Below, piece after piece: positions 27,933 to 35,581 of a DNA stretch of 64,000 bases; within the stretch, counting starts at the first letter, position 1, and the number at the start of each line of letters is the position of its first letter. Source of the DNA: Dehalococcoidia bacterium (lineage in GTDB: Bacteria; Chloroflexota; Dehalococcoidia; Lucifugimonadales; Lucifugimonadaceae); assembly GCA_012959765.1 (NCBI GenBank), contig DUCO01000040.1, forward strand, positions 62,001 through 126,000, read 5' to 3'. The notes beneath the pieces are model-generated. The model was not told the origin of the DNA. It did not search any database and was given only the letters and a program-made list of their open reading frames with translations. The translations under genes were made by a program, and so were the position numbers.

Positions 27933-28868
27933 CTACTCGATATCGATGTACACCGGCTGGGTCCAGGCTTTTGTGCCTCTGGACGAGTAGACAGTTGCAC
28001 GAACGTACCCATCGAGCCTCGTTGGCCTGTAAGACGGCGAGTTGCTGGTCGATTCGTACAACAGTCGTCCGTGCGATCCTGTGAAAAGCGTTGTGTACTT
28101 CGCCTGAATGCCATCGCTGGGCGTGGTTTCTGGGTCGATGTCAATCTTGATTTCACGGGTGTTCGAAACCATGTCGCCAATCGTCACGCCCGTTGATGCG
28201 TAGAAATCGCCGTCCGACATCGCATCGAGAATATCTTGCTGACTCAGCGTGGCCGCTTTGACTTGAATCCAGCCCCTGCCGGGATTTGAAAGATTTGGAC
28301 TGAACTCGTTTACATAGTGGTGCGCGTCGTCAACCGCAATGCCCCACACACGCTTGCCATTGCTGAGCAGGCGGTCCCAAATCCCAGCAGTGCTCGCTCT
28401 GCCACCGCCACCGGTATTGTGTGTTTCGGGGTGGCCGTTGAACACTTCCATGAACTTGTAGCCGTCAACCTGCATCATCGCACCATCATCGAACGCCCAT
28501 CGGAAGTTCGGGTGATTGATCGACGCCATGCCCCCAGCAGCGATGATCGCATCGACGTTCGCTTGCATCGCGGTCACGATGTCGGTCGAGTTCGAGGCTT
28601 CAACCAACTCGTTCACACCGTAGCCGTTTACGTGCACCGGCCCGGTCGATTCTCGAGAAGTTACCTCTTCGCCTCGAACCAGTAACGGCCATTTGGCTTT
28701 CTCGGCGTCACTACCCTCCAGAATCGTCAGGTGATTGTGGTCGGATAGGCACAGCCAATCGTATCCGTGTTCGTGATACCACTCGGCAACATGCTCTGGC
28801 GAATCGTCGCCATCGCTGTTCGTCGTGTGGGTGTGAAGGTTGCCTTTGAACCAGGTTTTTGTAGTCAT
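27933..28868 (-). CDS. PHP-domain metal-dependent phosphoesterase
   Basis: A 311-residue PHP protein. The first metal motif is NLHTHTTNSDGDDSPEHV (His-x-His) near residues 11-28, followed by YDWLCLSDHNHLT, INHPNFRW and WGIAVDDAHHY, together giving the His/Asp/Glu set of the trinuclear site. The C-terminal 90 residues are a beta-sandwich-like tail. The overall form resembles CehA/PHP hydrolases. Substrate not known. It is followed by the NHL selenoprotein gene with 121 bp between them, same strand. Confidence 0.85.
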   Translation of the reverse strand: MTTKTWFKGNLHTHTTNSDGDDSPEHVAEWYHEHGYDWLCLSDHNHLTILEGSDAEKAKWPLLVRGEEVTSRESTGPVHVNGYGVNELVEASNSTDIVTAMQANVDAIIAAGGMASINHPNFRWAFDDGAMMQVDGYKFMEVFNGHPETHNTGGGGRASTAGIWDRLLSNGKRVWGIAVDDAHHYVNEFSPNLSNPGRGWIQVKAATLSQQDILDAMSDGDFYASTGVTIGDMVSNTREIKIDIDPETTPSDGIQAKYTTLFTGSHGRLLYESTSNSPSYRPTRLDGYVRATVYSSRGTKAWTQPVYIDIE

Positions 28869-28950
28869 CGCCAGATATTACAGATCATTTCGCCCAACTG
28901 AACCCGCTAACGTCGTTGACAGCGATCATTCATGACGAGAGACTCCGGCA

Positions 28951-29643
28951 ATGTCTCAGGCCGCATCTACAAAAAGTCCCCAGTTGCGCACGTTATTCCC
29001 AGACTTCTGGAGGATAGACAGTTTGGTTCGCGCCGAGGTTACTGAGCTTTCTGATGAGGTGTTGGACTGGACATCGGATCGGTGGGGATGGTCGGGTTGG
29101 AGCATTCGGCAGCAGGTGAGTCACATGGCGTCGGTGCCGCTCAGGTGGATCATCTTGAAGTGGGGCGATCAACTTTTCGAGGGTGATATGCCGATGTCAG
29201 CGGAACGATTTGCTACGTTCAATTCTGTTGATTTTGATCGACGGCTCGATGATCGAGTGTTCTGGGAGATCGACGACATTCTTGGCGCTATGGACGAGGC
29301 GATTGGGATTTCAAGACAGGTGTTGATCGACAACACGGTTGAGTGGGCGCGGACGGTTGTCGTTCAACGCCGGCTTACTGACCAGTGGGCATTGATGCGC
29401 ACAGTTCACCCCGATGGCATTTCGGCGAATCATGAGACGGGTGAGATGACTGGAATGGATTTGGTGGCGACGTTCCGCCACATCCAAAACGAGTTCTACA
29501 CACATTTATTTAACCTTCAACGGGCTAAGATCGCCCTTGGAATCGAGCCAATCGTGAAGATGCCAGACGGCGGATATCACACAGCCGATGGCTGGGAGTC
29601 CGACCTTCCCGAGTTCGGCGCGGCACGGGCAAGTATCGAATAG
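28951..29643 (+). CDS. DinB-superfamily protein
   Basis: A 230-residue four-helix-bundle protein of the DinB/YfiT type. The helix GWSGWSIRQQVSHMASVPLRWI near residues 43-65 has the conserved WSxRQ-xxH pattern, and a later helix MTGMDLVATFRHIQNEFYTHLF supplies two more histidines for a possible metal site. Such proteins include thiol-dependent transferases and stress proteins; the function here cannot be assigned. The next gene begins 43 bp downstream. Confidence 0.7.
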   Translation: MSQAASTKSPQLRTLFPDFWRIDSLVRAEVTELSDEVLDWTSDRWGWSGWSIRQQVSHMASVPLRWIILKWGDQLFEGDMPMSAERFATFNSVDFDRRLDDRVFWEIDDILGAMDEAIGISRQVLIDNTVEWARTVVVQRRLTDQWALMRTVHPDGISANHETGEMTGMDLVATFRHIQNEFYTHLFNLQRAKIALGIEPIVKMPDGGYHTADGWESDLPEFGAARASIE

Positions 29644-29685
29644 ATGGTTCGCTGGTTAATTTACTGAAACTGGGAGTTCAAAGAG

Positions 29686-30600
29686 ATGGCAAAACGAAAA
29701 GTATTGATGACCGGGGCGAGCGGGTATATCGCCTCGCTGATACTTCCGACCATGCGTGACCACTTCGACATGACACTGGCTGACGTATCGGACACCGACC
29801 GGGACGGTAATAAGATCGAGGGTGTTCAGATCGCTGATTTCATCGATCCTGATCGATCGAAGTACGCACATCTTTTCGAAGGCATAGACGCCGTGATTCA
29901 CCTGGCGTTCAAGCCACATTCGCCTCGTGGTGCGGAATCAGAAAAGGATCCAATTGATCGCTTCGACAATGAGCACGAAAACGTTCAAATGGCGAACAAT
30001 ATCTATCGTTCAGCCTATGACGCAGGGGTTCGTCGGCTCGCCATTGCCAGTTCGAACCACGCTGCCGACTGGTATGAGCACTCACTGATTCATGATCGCA
30101 AGATGGACATGGTTCGACCTACCGACCCCCCGATTTCCGACAATTTTTATGGCTGGGCGAAGGCCGCATACGAGCTTCTGGCGTTCCCCTATGCGTGCGG
30201 GATTTTCGGCAGGAAGCTTGAGACCGTGATGCTTCGAATTGGGTTCACTCGGCCAATCGTAGCGGAGCAATATCTTGGCGCAGCGTCGATGTCCGAGCAG
30301 ACCGCTGGCGGTATCGCCGAGTTCAAGCGAAATCTTGGGGCGTTCATCAGCCCACGCGACATCACTCAGCTTTTCACCAAGGCAATCGAAGCCCCAAATA
30401 TCGAGAACGAGCACGGCGTGCCATTCGTGGTTGCCTACGGCTGCAGCGACAACACCCGGCGGTTCTGGTCGCTGGAGACAGGGCGAAAATATCTCGACTA
30501 CCAGCCTGAAGACGACACCGAAATTCTGTATGCCAAAGAGGTTGCTCAGCTAATTACCGGTGCCGACACAAATGTACGAGGCGGCAAGGTCGGGATTTAG
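29686..30600 (+). CDS. NAD-dependent epimerase/dehydratase, uronate-dehydrogenase-like
   Basis: An extended short-chain dehydrogenase of 304 residues. The NAD motif is TGASGYIASLI near residues 9-19; the catalytic pair is YGWAK (Tyr and Lys) near residue 156 with the upstream Ser in ASSNHAADW. IDAVIHLAF is the usual NNAG-equivalent strand. Overall it resembles uronate dehydrogenases, which oxidise galacturonate or glucuronate to aldarolactones. An SMP-30 lactonase, a glucarate-dehydratase-like enzyme and an HpcH aldolase elsewhere in the window fit that role. Confidence 0.8.
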   Translation: MAKRKVLMTGASGYIASLILPTMRDHFDMTLADVSDTDRDGNKIEGVQIADFIDPDRSKYAHLFEGIDAVIHLAFKPHSPRGAESEKDPIDRFDNEHENVQMANNIYRSAYDAGVRRLAIASSNHAADWYEHSLIHDRKMDMVRPTDPPISDNFYGWAKAAYELLAFPYACGIFGRKLETVMLRIGFTRPIVAEQYLGAASMSEQTAGGIAEFKRNLGAFISPRDITQLFTKAIEAPNIENEHGVPFVVAYGCSDNTRRFWSLETGRKYLDYQPEDDTEILYAKEVAQLITGADTNVRGGKVGI

Positions 30601-30696
30601 CGGCGGAGAGTTTCTACTTCTCTGTCGACTAGCCGGAATTCCCTGAACGCTGAACGGTTGCGGGTGCTACTACTCGCAGAACAGCCGAGAGTCCTA

Positions 30697-30719
30697 AAAG
30701 AAAACCCGGCTAGCCGGTT
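30697..30719 (-). terminator. Rho-independent terminator after the DEAD-box gene
   Basis: On the minus strand AACCGG-CTAG-CCGGGTT, with one bulged G, is followed by TTCTTTT. It begins within the stop codon region of the helicase gene. Confidence 0.65.
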
Positions 30720-32481
30720 AGTAGAAGGAGAACTGGCGGCGGATCATTTTGTCTTCACCGATCTTGATGACGATCTGCTCATGCAGTTCGAAATCCCACT
30801 CGCCGATGAAGCTGATCGCCGTGCCCCGCTTACCCATACGCGCCGTACGCCCGATTCGATGAACGTACTCTTCGATGTTCTCGGGCATGTCGTAGTTAAT
30901 GACGTGCGAGATCGTCGGTATATCGAGTCCACGAGCAGCCAGGTTCGTCGCAACCATCATTCGCAGGCTACCGTCACGGAAGGCGTTCATCACACGGTTT
31001 CGTTCGCTCTGCGACATTCCACCGTGGATGCCTTTAATGGCGAACCCTTCTCCCGCAAGACCTTTAGATAACCGGTCGACACCGACCTGCATTTTGCGGA
31101 AGATCAGGACCTGTGAACCCTCGGTAATATCGTCGAGAATCTCCATGATTCCGTCGGCTTTGTCCTGCGACGCCACGTCATAGAAAATCTGGTCGACCTC
31201 ATCGACAGTTTCAAGTCCCTTGGTGCTGGACACCAATTGAATCCAGCGAGGATCGTCGAGGTACCGGCGGATTAGACCACGGATGAATCCGGGAATAGTT
31301 GCCGAGAAAAGTGCCGTCTGGCGGGTGCTTGGCGTTCGTTTGAGGATGAACTCCATGTCATCGGCGAAACCGATATCAAGCATCTCGTCGGCCTCATCGA
31401 GCACAGCCATGCGCACATATCCAAGATCGAGAATTCGACGGTTCATCAGGTCTTTGAGTCGCCCTGGTGTGCCAACAACAATCGACATGCCACGCTCGAG
31501 TGCATTGATCTGTTTGTTGATGGGTTCACCACCGTAAACAGCGACAACACCGATGCCACGATCACGCCCGATGAGTGACAACTCTCGTTGAACCTGCATA
31601 GCCAGCTCTCGGGTCGGTACAAGAACAAGGCCCTCCACGTCGCGGGAATCGGGGTCGACAAAGTTGCTCATCGGAATACCGAAGGCTGCGGTTTTTCCTG
31701 AACCCGTAACGGCCTGTGCAACAACGTCTCGTCCTTCAAGAAGCCATGGAATAGATGCTTCCTGGATTTCCGAAGGCTCGTCGTAGCCCATGTTTTGAAT
31801 GGAATGAATGATCGTCTTTTCGAGCTCGAGTCCACCCCACTCATCAGTTCCCTGGAGATCGGTTACGACTTCTGGCTGGCGAACCTCGGGCTGTGCCTCT
31901 CGATCACGGCGTCGGGTTGGTCGACCACGAACTGGCGTCCCAGAATCGTCCTGGCTTTCTCTCGGTTGGTCCCGTTCGGTTCGGTTCTCATATTTGTCGT
32001 AACGACCTTCGTTTCGTGAGCTTGAGTCACGTCGAGATTCTGAAGGTGAATCGTCACGGTTCTGTCGCACCGGGCGGTCGTCGCGACGGTCACGAAAGTC
32101 TTCTCGTGGACCATGATCGCTCGGGCGATTTCGCCTGCTACCTCGATTCACGGTCGCATCGCTCTGCGGCTCACGTCTTCGGTCATCACGAGGTTCGGAC
32201 TCGCGGCGAGATTCGGCTCGTGGCGTTTCGCGACGTGAAGTTTGGCGGTCGCTCGAACGGTCGTCCTGTCGATCATCACGCTGCCTCCCGCTCTGGGCTT
32301 GGCGCGATCCTGCAGCTCGTGCACGAAATTCAGCTAATTCTGATTTTCGTTCACTTTTGGGTGAATCGTTCGAACGTGACTCGCTGCGTTGGCGTCGGTC
32401 TGCGCCCTCTGATGAAGGTCGTTTTCGTTTTTGCGGTCGTTCAGATGATGAACTGTCAGATCTTGAGCCGGGTTTATTCAT
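30718..32481 (-). CDS. DEAD-box RNA helicase with long Arg/Ser/Asp-rich N-terminus
   Basis: An ATP-dependent RNA helicase of 587 residues. The core from about residue 213 has the Q motif, AVTGSGKTAAFG, PTRELAMQ, TPGRL, VLDEADEML, SATIPGF, ARGLDIP and HRIGRTARMG. The chain ends at the core. The first ~205 residues are disordered, rich in Arg, Ser, Asp and Glu (RRDRE, RDDR, SESR). Bacterial DEAD proteins more often carry such a segment at the C-terminus. The frame stays open for about 80 codons above the ATG with similar composition. Likely roles are ribosome assembly or RNA decay. Confidence 0.9.
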   Translation of the reverse strand: MNKPGSRSDSSSSERPQKRKRPSSEGADRRQRSESRSNDSPKSERKSELAEFRARAAGSRQAQSGRQRDDRQDDRSSDRQTSRRETPRAESRRESEPRDDRRREPQSDATVNRGSRRNRPSDHGPREDFRDRRDDRPVRQNRDDSPSESRRDSSSRNEGRYDKYENRTERDQPRESQDDSGTPVRGRPTRRRDREAQPEVRQPEVVTDLQGTDEWGGLELEKTIIHSIQNMGYDEPSEIQEASIPWLLEGRDVVAQAVTGSGKTAAFGIPMSNFVDPDSRDVEGLVLVPTRELAMQVQRELSLIGRDRGIGVVAVYGGEPINKQINALERGMSIVVGTPGRLKDLMNRRILDLGYVRMAVLDEADEMLDIGFADDMEFILKRTPSTRQTALFSATIPGFIRGLIRRYLDDPRWIQLVSSTKGLETVDEVDQIFYDVASQDKADGIMEILDDITEGSQVLIFRKMQVGVDRLSKGLAGEGFAIKGIHGGMSQSERNRVMNAFRDGSLRMMVATNLAARGLDIPTISHVINYDMPENIEEYVHRIGRTARMGKRGTAISFIGEWDFELHEQIVIKIGEDKMIRRQFSFY

Positions 32482-32800
32482 CGAGGTAGTGGATTTGGTG
32501 GAATTTGGAGTGCGGTTGGCGGCTGTACGTTTGCTAGTTCGTGAATTCGATTCAGTAGATGTTGATTCGTCGTTCTCGTTGCCGCGACCGATCAGACTTT
32601 TCAGTCGGCCTAGAGTGCCCAGTGTTCTGGTGCCCTTCTGATGGTGGGAGTTTTTCGTGAATAGGAATGTATTACTTGGTTCTAGTGTACGACTTCACGG
32701 AAGGATTACGACAGCCGGTAATTACCCATCGACGATTCGATCAAACTCGGTTGAAACGTAAACAGGTAGTTGTGCTGCGTTTTTCGCTAGTGTGGGTGGC
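32482..32800. other. Intergenic region between helicase and regulator, with open frame continuing the helicase
   Basis: On the minus strand the helicase frame remains open from about 32694 (a TGA) to its ATG. The conceptual peptide (RTLGTLGRLKSLIGRGNENDE, then Thr/Ser/Lys/Asn-rich) looks like protein and blends into the helicase N-terminus. No ATG, GTG or TTG is in frame; AAGGG followed by CTG near 32610 is the only start-like context. No other gene or RNA is seen. Confidence 0.4.
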
Positions 32801-33988
32801 ATGAGTAACAACCAAATTGAATTTTCGCTCGACGCGCCCGCGACAGCCTCTGATAAGTGGATCCAGCCGTGGATGACGACGTACTCCGAGAACTGGATCG
32901 GGTACTCAGTGGCGATTATCGGTAGTTTGGCGTTGGTGACACTCGCCGCACTATTCATTGGCAACGTGTGGGCAGTTGGAGTTCTGGCACTGGCTGCTCT
33001 GGCGATTGGTGTCGCATCTCATTTAGTTCAGTCGAAGCAGGTCGCTGATTCGACACTGGCGGTACACGCTCTCGAAGAACGGCTCTCCGGCGAGGCGAGT
33101 GCCAGCAGAATTCTTGGCGGAATCAAAGTGTTAAACGGTGTCGACTCGATGAGCTCAGATGCCCGGCTCGCCACTGCTGCCCGCATGGCAACAGATTATC
33201 CGGCGGCTGTGGTGTTCAACCTGCGTGACGCACACGGCGTCCTGGCTCCATCAAACTGGAGTTACGAAGGTCAACTTTCCCAGATACGAGAAGAATTCGA
33301 AGCTATCGATAGTGATCTACCCGGCGCCTCTGCCGCGCGACAGGGATCAGCAATCGTTATGTCGGCTTCTGATCCAGATTGCCAATCGTTGCCAGCATGG
33401 GCAGAACAGGCGGGATTTATTCAGGGAATTGTCGCTCCTATTTCTCGTGGACTCGACACGACCGGGATCGTGTACGTTCTGAACAAGTCGACCGCACTGC
33501 CAACGCTAAACGAAATCGAGCAGCTTGAGTTGATCATCAGTTTTGGGTCGGGCGTTTCTGGTGTTCGAGGAAACTCCGCTTCAGACTCGCAGCAACAGCC
33601 GTTCAGGGTGGTAGAAAAATCTTCAGCTTCTCCCGCGAGAAACACACCCACCGCTCCAATTCGTATGGCGGGGTTCGCCTTGAATCTTGAGTTCGAACGA
33701 ATTGAGATGGACGGTACTCAGATCTCTCTTTCTCCAACCGAGTTCCTTTTGATGCACGCCCTGGCCTCGTCTCCCGAAATACCCGTTTCGCCGGTTGAGC
33801 TGATGGATCGGTGTTGGACGAAAGACCCTCGTCCCGCCGACAACGCGGTCGATGTGGCTATCTTCCGATTGCGCAAGAAGTTGAACAAAACGGTTTCGGG
33901 TAAGGGTTTGATCAAGACCGTTCGAGGCAACGGTTACATGTTCGTGCCGCCGTCGGTTGATGCCGGTACAGCCGCAGTGGCTGACTAG
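32801..33988 (+). CDS. Membrane-anchored one-component regulator: two TM helices, GAF-like domain, OmpR-type winged helix
   Basis: A 395-residue protein. Two adjacent hydrophobic helices lie at about residues 35-75 (GYSVAIIGSLALVTLAALFIG, VWAVGVLALAALAIGVA). A predicted coiled linker leads to a region of about 150 residues with GAF-like alternation (AAVVFNLRDAHGVL ... GIVAPISRGLDTTGIVYVLN). The last 105 residues are a Trans_reg_C winged helix (ISLSPTEFLLMHALASSPEIPVS ... VDVAIFRLRKKLN ... IKTVRGNGYMF). There is no receiver Asp or kinase. It is therefore a probable membrane-tethered transcription factor. ATG 32801 is preferred to GTG 32792. Confidence 0.8.
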   Translation: MSNNQIEFSLDAPATASDKWIQPWMTTYSENWIGYSVAIIGSLALVTLAALFIGNVWAVGVLALAALAIGVASHLVQSKQVADSTLAVHALEERLSGEASASRILGGIKVLNGVDSMSSDARLATAARMATDYPAAVVFNLRDAHGVLAPSNWSYEGQLSQIREEFEAIDSDLPGASAARQGSAIVMSASDPDCQSLPAWAEQAGFIQGIVAPISRGLDTTGIVYVLNKSTALPTLNEIEQLELIISFGSGVSGVRGNSASDSQQQPFRVVEKSSASPARNTPTAPIRMAGFALNLEFERIEMDGTQISLSPTEFLLMHALASSPEIPVSPVELMDRCWTKDPRPADNAVDVAIFRLRKKLNKTVSGKGLIKTVRGNGYMFVPPSVDAGTAAVAD

Positions 33989-34013
33989 CTTTCGACGCGG
34001 ATCGGGTTTGTGG

Positions 34014-34154
34014 CGATTTCCTGAGTGAAGTCATCGGAGTCGAAGGGTTTCGATTGATTCAACTGTCAATGAAGCGATTAACAGTTAACTGCCTACGTTT
34101 GATGTTATGCCCAGCGAGGTCCCTCCACTCCGCTTCGCTACGATCGGGAAATCG
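34014..34154. repeat. Dispersed imperfect-palindrome repeat, copy 1
   Basis: About 141 bp between the regulator and FtsZ-like genes. The outer arms, CGATTTCCTGAGTGAAGTC and the complement of CTACGATCGGGAAATCG, pair imperfectly over about 38 bp, leaving a variable centre of about 60 bp. Related copies are at 39302-39440, 43392-43511 and 61963-62090. No open frame is present. Confidence 0.8.
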
Positions 34155-34183
34155 AGTTGTACTCCGGTGACAAGTGCCCGCTT

Positions 34184-34224
34184 AAAAAGAAAACGCCGCA
34201 CCGAGACGTTTGGTGCAGCGTTTT
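34184..34224 (-). terminator. Rho-independent terminator after the FtsZ-like gene
   Basis: On the minus strand a stem of AAAACGC(T)GCACC with GGTGC(G)GCGTTTT closes a 9-nt loop and is followed by CTTTTT. It ends transcription of the FtsZ-like gene. Confidence 0.8.
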
Positions 34225-34291
34225 CGCCTGCCGATCATCAGATCGGGTCCGCCAGAAAATAGTTGGAACGCCCGGCGGTGGGCTTCGTTTA

Positions 34292-35356
34292 CTATCCGAT
34301 CGGCAGCAGCATCGGACCACGCTTACGAACTGGTGCCGCGGTGTCGAATATCGACACGCTCGGCCTGTCCTCTCGTTTGCCCAGACCAATTATCGGGGTT
34401 GTACTGTCCAGAGAATTTGAATCCGCACCAATGCCGGCAAGAACGACAGTCACCCGGATGCCCTGGCCCAGATCAACTCGACGATCACTCGATACGTGCA
34501 CATCAGCACCCCGACCTATCTGCCCACGCACTGCGGTGACAGCTTCGGCGACCTGACCCAGCGACAGGCCAATGCCGCCTTCAACATGAATCACTGCCGA
34601 TTTGGCACCGGTCACCCGAATTTCTGTTCTTCCAAATGCGTTCACCATGGCTGTGCGACCGGCGTGCACACCTTCAGCGGAGCCGGAGAGGACCAACGAA
34701 TCACCAGCACCCCTGAGCGACAACTGAACCGCAACAAACCGATCTGATGAGGCGGTAAGAGCGGTTGTGAACGCGTAGACGGTATCGGCAATCTGCCTGT
34801 CAGCTTCCTGGAACGCGCCGTTCAGCGACCCGTTGCCTCCAGCTAGTTTCGAGAGATCGTTGTTGTTTACCGTGACCACTGCATCGGCAGTGCTCATTAA
34901 CCGATCGTGCGCATTGTTTGCTGACTGGTTTCGGAAACGTCCTTCGAATTCGAACGGCATGTTCACCGCAGCGATTACCAGCGCACCGGCGTTTAGGGCG
35001 ATTTCGGCGATCAGTGGCGATATGCCAGATCCGGTGCCACGTCCAAGACCAGCAAGAACGATCACCACGTCGGCACCGATCACGAAGCTTTCAACGTCGG
35101 CTTCCACTTCCCTCAACAGCTTTGCGGCTGCCACCGGGTCACCACCGCTGCCAAAGCCGTTCCCCAGCGACAATGTGGTTGCCGTTCCGATAAGGGCGTG
35201 TGCGGCTGATCCGGTGTCGATTGCCAGCAGGCTCATGTCACCAGAGCTCGACAGAGTTTCTGCAACACGACTCAGCGAGGAACAACCTGCGCCACCAATG
35301 CCGACCACCCGTACGTCGAGGCGTTTTACTGAGTTCTTTACGCTGAGCTTCATCAT
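34292..35356 (-). CDS. Divergent FtsZ/tubulin-family GTPase lacking the T7 catalytic loop
   Basis: A 354-residue FtsZ homologue. The GTP-binding half is clear: VRVVGIGGAGCSSLSRV (T1), LLAIDTGSAA (T2-T3 region), LAGLGRGTGSGISP (T4, residues 103-114; usually GGGTGTG) and NMPFEFEGRFR. Where FtsZ has the T7 loop NxDxxD needed to hydrolyse GTP across the subunit interface, this protein has SDRFVAVQ (about 204-211) with no such acids. The C-terminal peptide that binds FtsA/ZipA is also absent. ATG with GGGG 8 nt upstream. It may bind GTP without efficient hydrolysis or cap filaments; a canonical ftsZ must be elsewhere. Confidence 0.83.
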   Translation of the reverse strand: MMKLSVKNSVKRLDVRVVGIGGAGCSSLSRVAETLSSSGDMSLLAIDTGSAAHALIGTATTLSLGNGFGSGGDPVAAAKLLREVEADVESFVIGADVVIVLAGLGRGTGSGISPLIAEIALNAGALVIAAVNMPFEFEGRFRNQSANNAHDRLMSTADAVVTVNNNDLSKLAGGNGSLNGAFQEADRQIADTVYAFTTALTASSDRFVAVQLSLRGAGDSLVLSGSAEGVHAGRTAMVNAFGRTEIRVTGAKSAVIHVEGGIGLSLGQVAEAVTAVRGQIGRGADVHVSSDRRVDLGQGIRVTVVLAGIGADSNSLDSTTPIIGLGKREDRPSVSIFDTAAPVRKRGPMLLPIG

Positions 35357-35425
35357 CGTTTGTATCCCCTTATTTCGGGATGCTCACCATAATTTTCTGG
35401 GTGGTCATCCCTGACCGGATATATA

Positions 35426-35492
35426 AATTAGCACGCTCGTTCTAATAATTGGAAGGGGTTTAGAACACTTATTCCGAACAAGCGTGCTAATT
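35426..35492. promoter_or_regulatory. Long inverted repeat in divergent promoter region
   Basis: AATTAGCACGCTCGTTC (35426-35442) and GAACAAGCGTGCTAATT (35476-35492) are complementary at 16 of 17 positions. Nested inside, GTTCTAA (35439-35445) pairs with TTAGAAC (35460-35466). The location between the divergent FtsZ-like and nuclease genes suggests an operator shared by both. Confidence 0.55.
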
Positions 35493-35549
35493 CACTCGTT
35501 TACAGGTAAGTGCCAGTTCAGTTATGAGTTCTAACGCCGGTGGGCGATG

Positions 35550-35581
35550 ATCTATTTCTCACGAAATCCCGAGAAATAGAT
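35550..35581. promoter_or_regulatory. Perfect 11-bp inverted repeat overlapping a start codon
   Basis: ATCTATTTCTC and GAGAAATAGAT flank ACGAAATCCC. The right arm runs into the ATG (35580) of the downstream gene. It could be an operator for autoregulation or an mRNA hairpin that hides the start codon. Confidence 0.55.

Noticed and set aside
31893-32489. Plus-strand open frame of about 198 codons opposite the helicase N-terminus
   Set aside because: It mirrors the repetitive Arg/Ser/Asp coding region and has no protein-like features.
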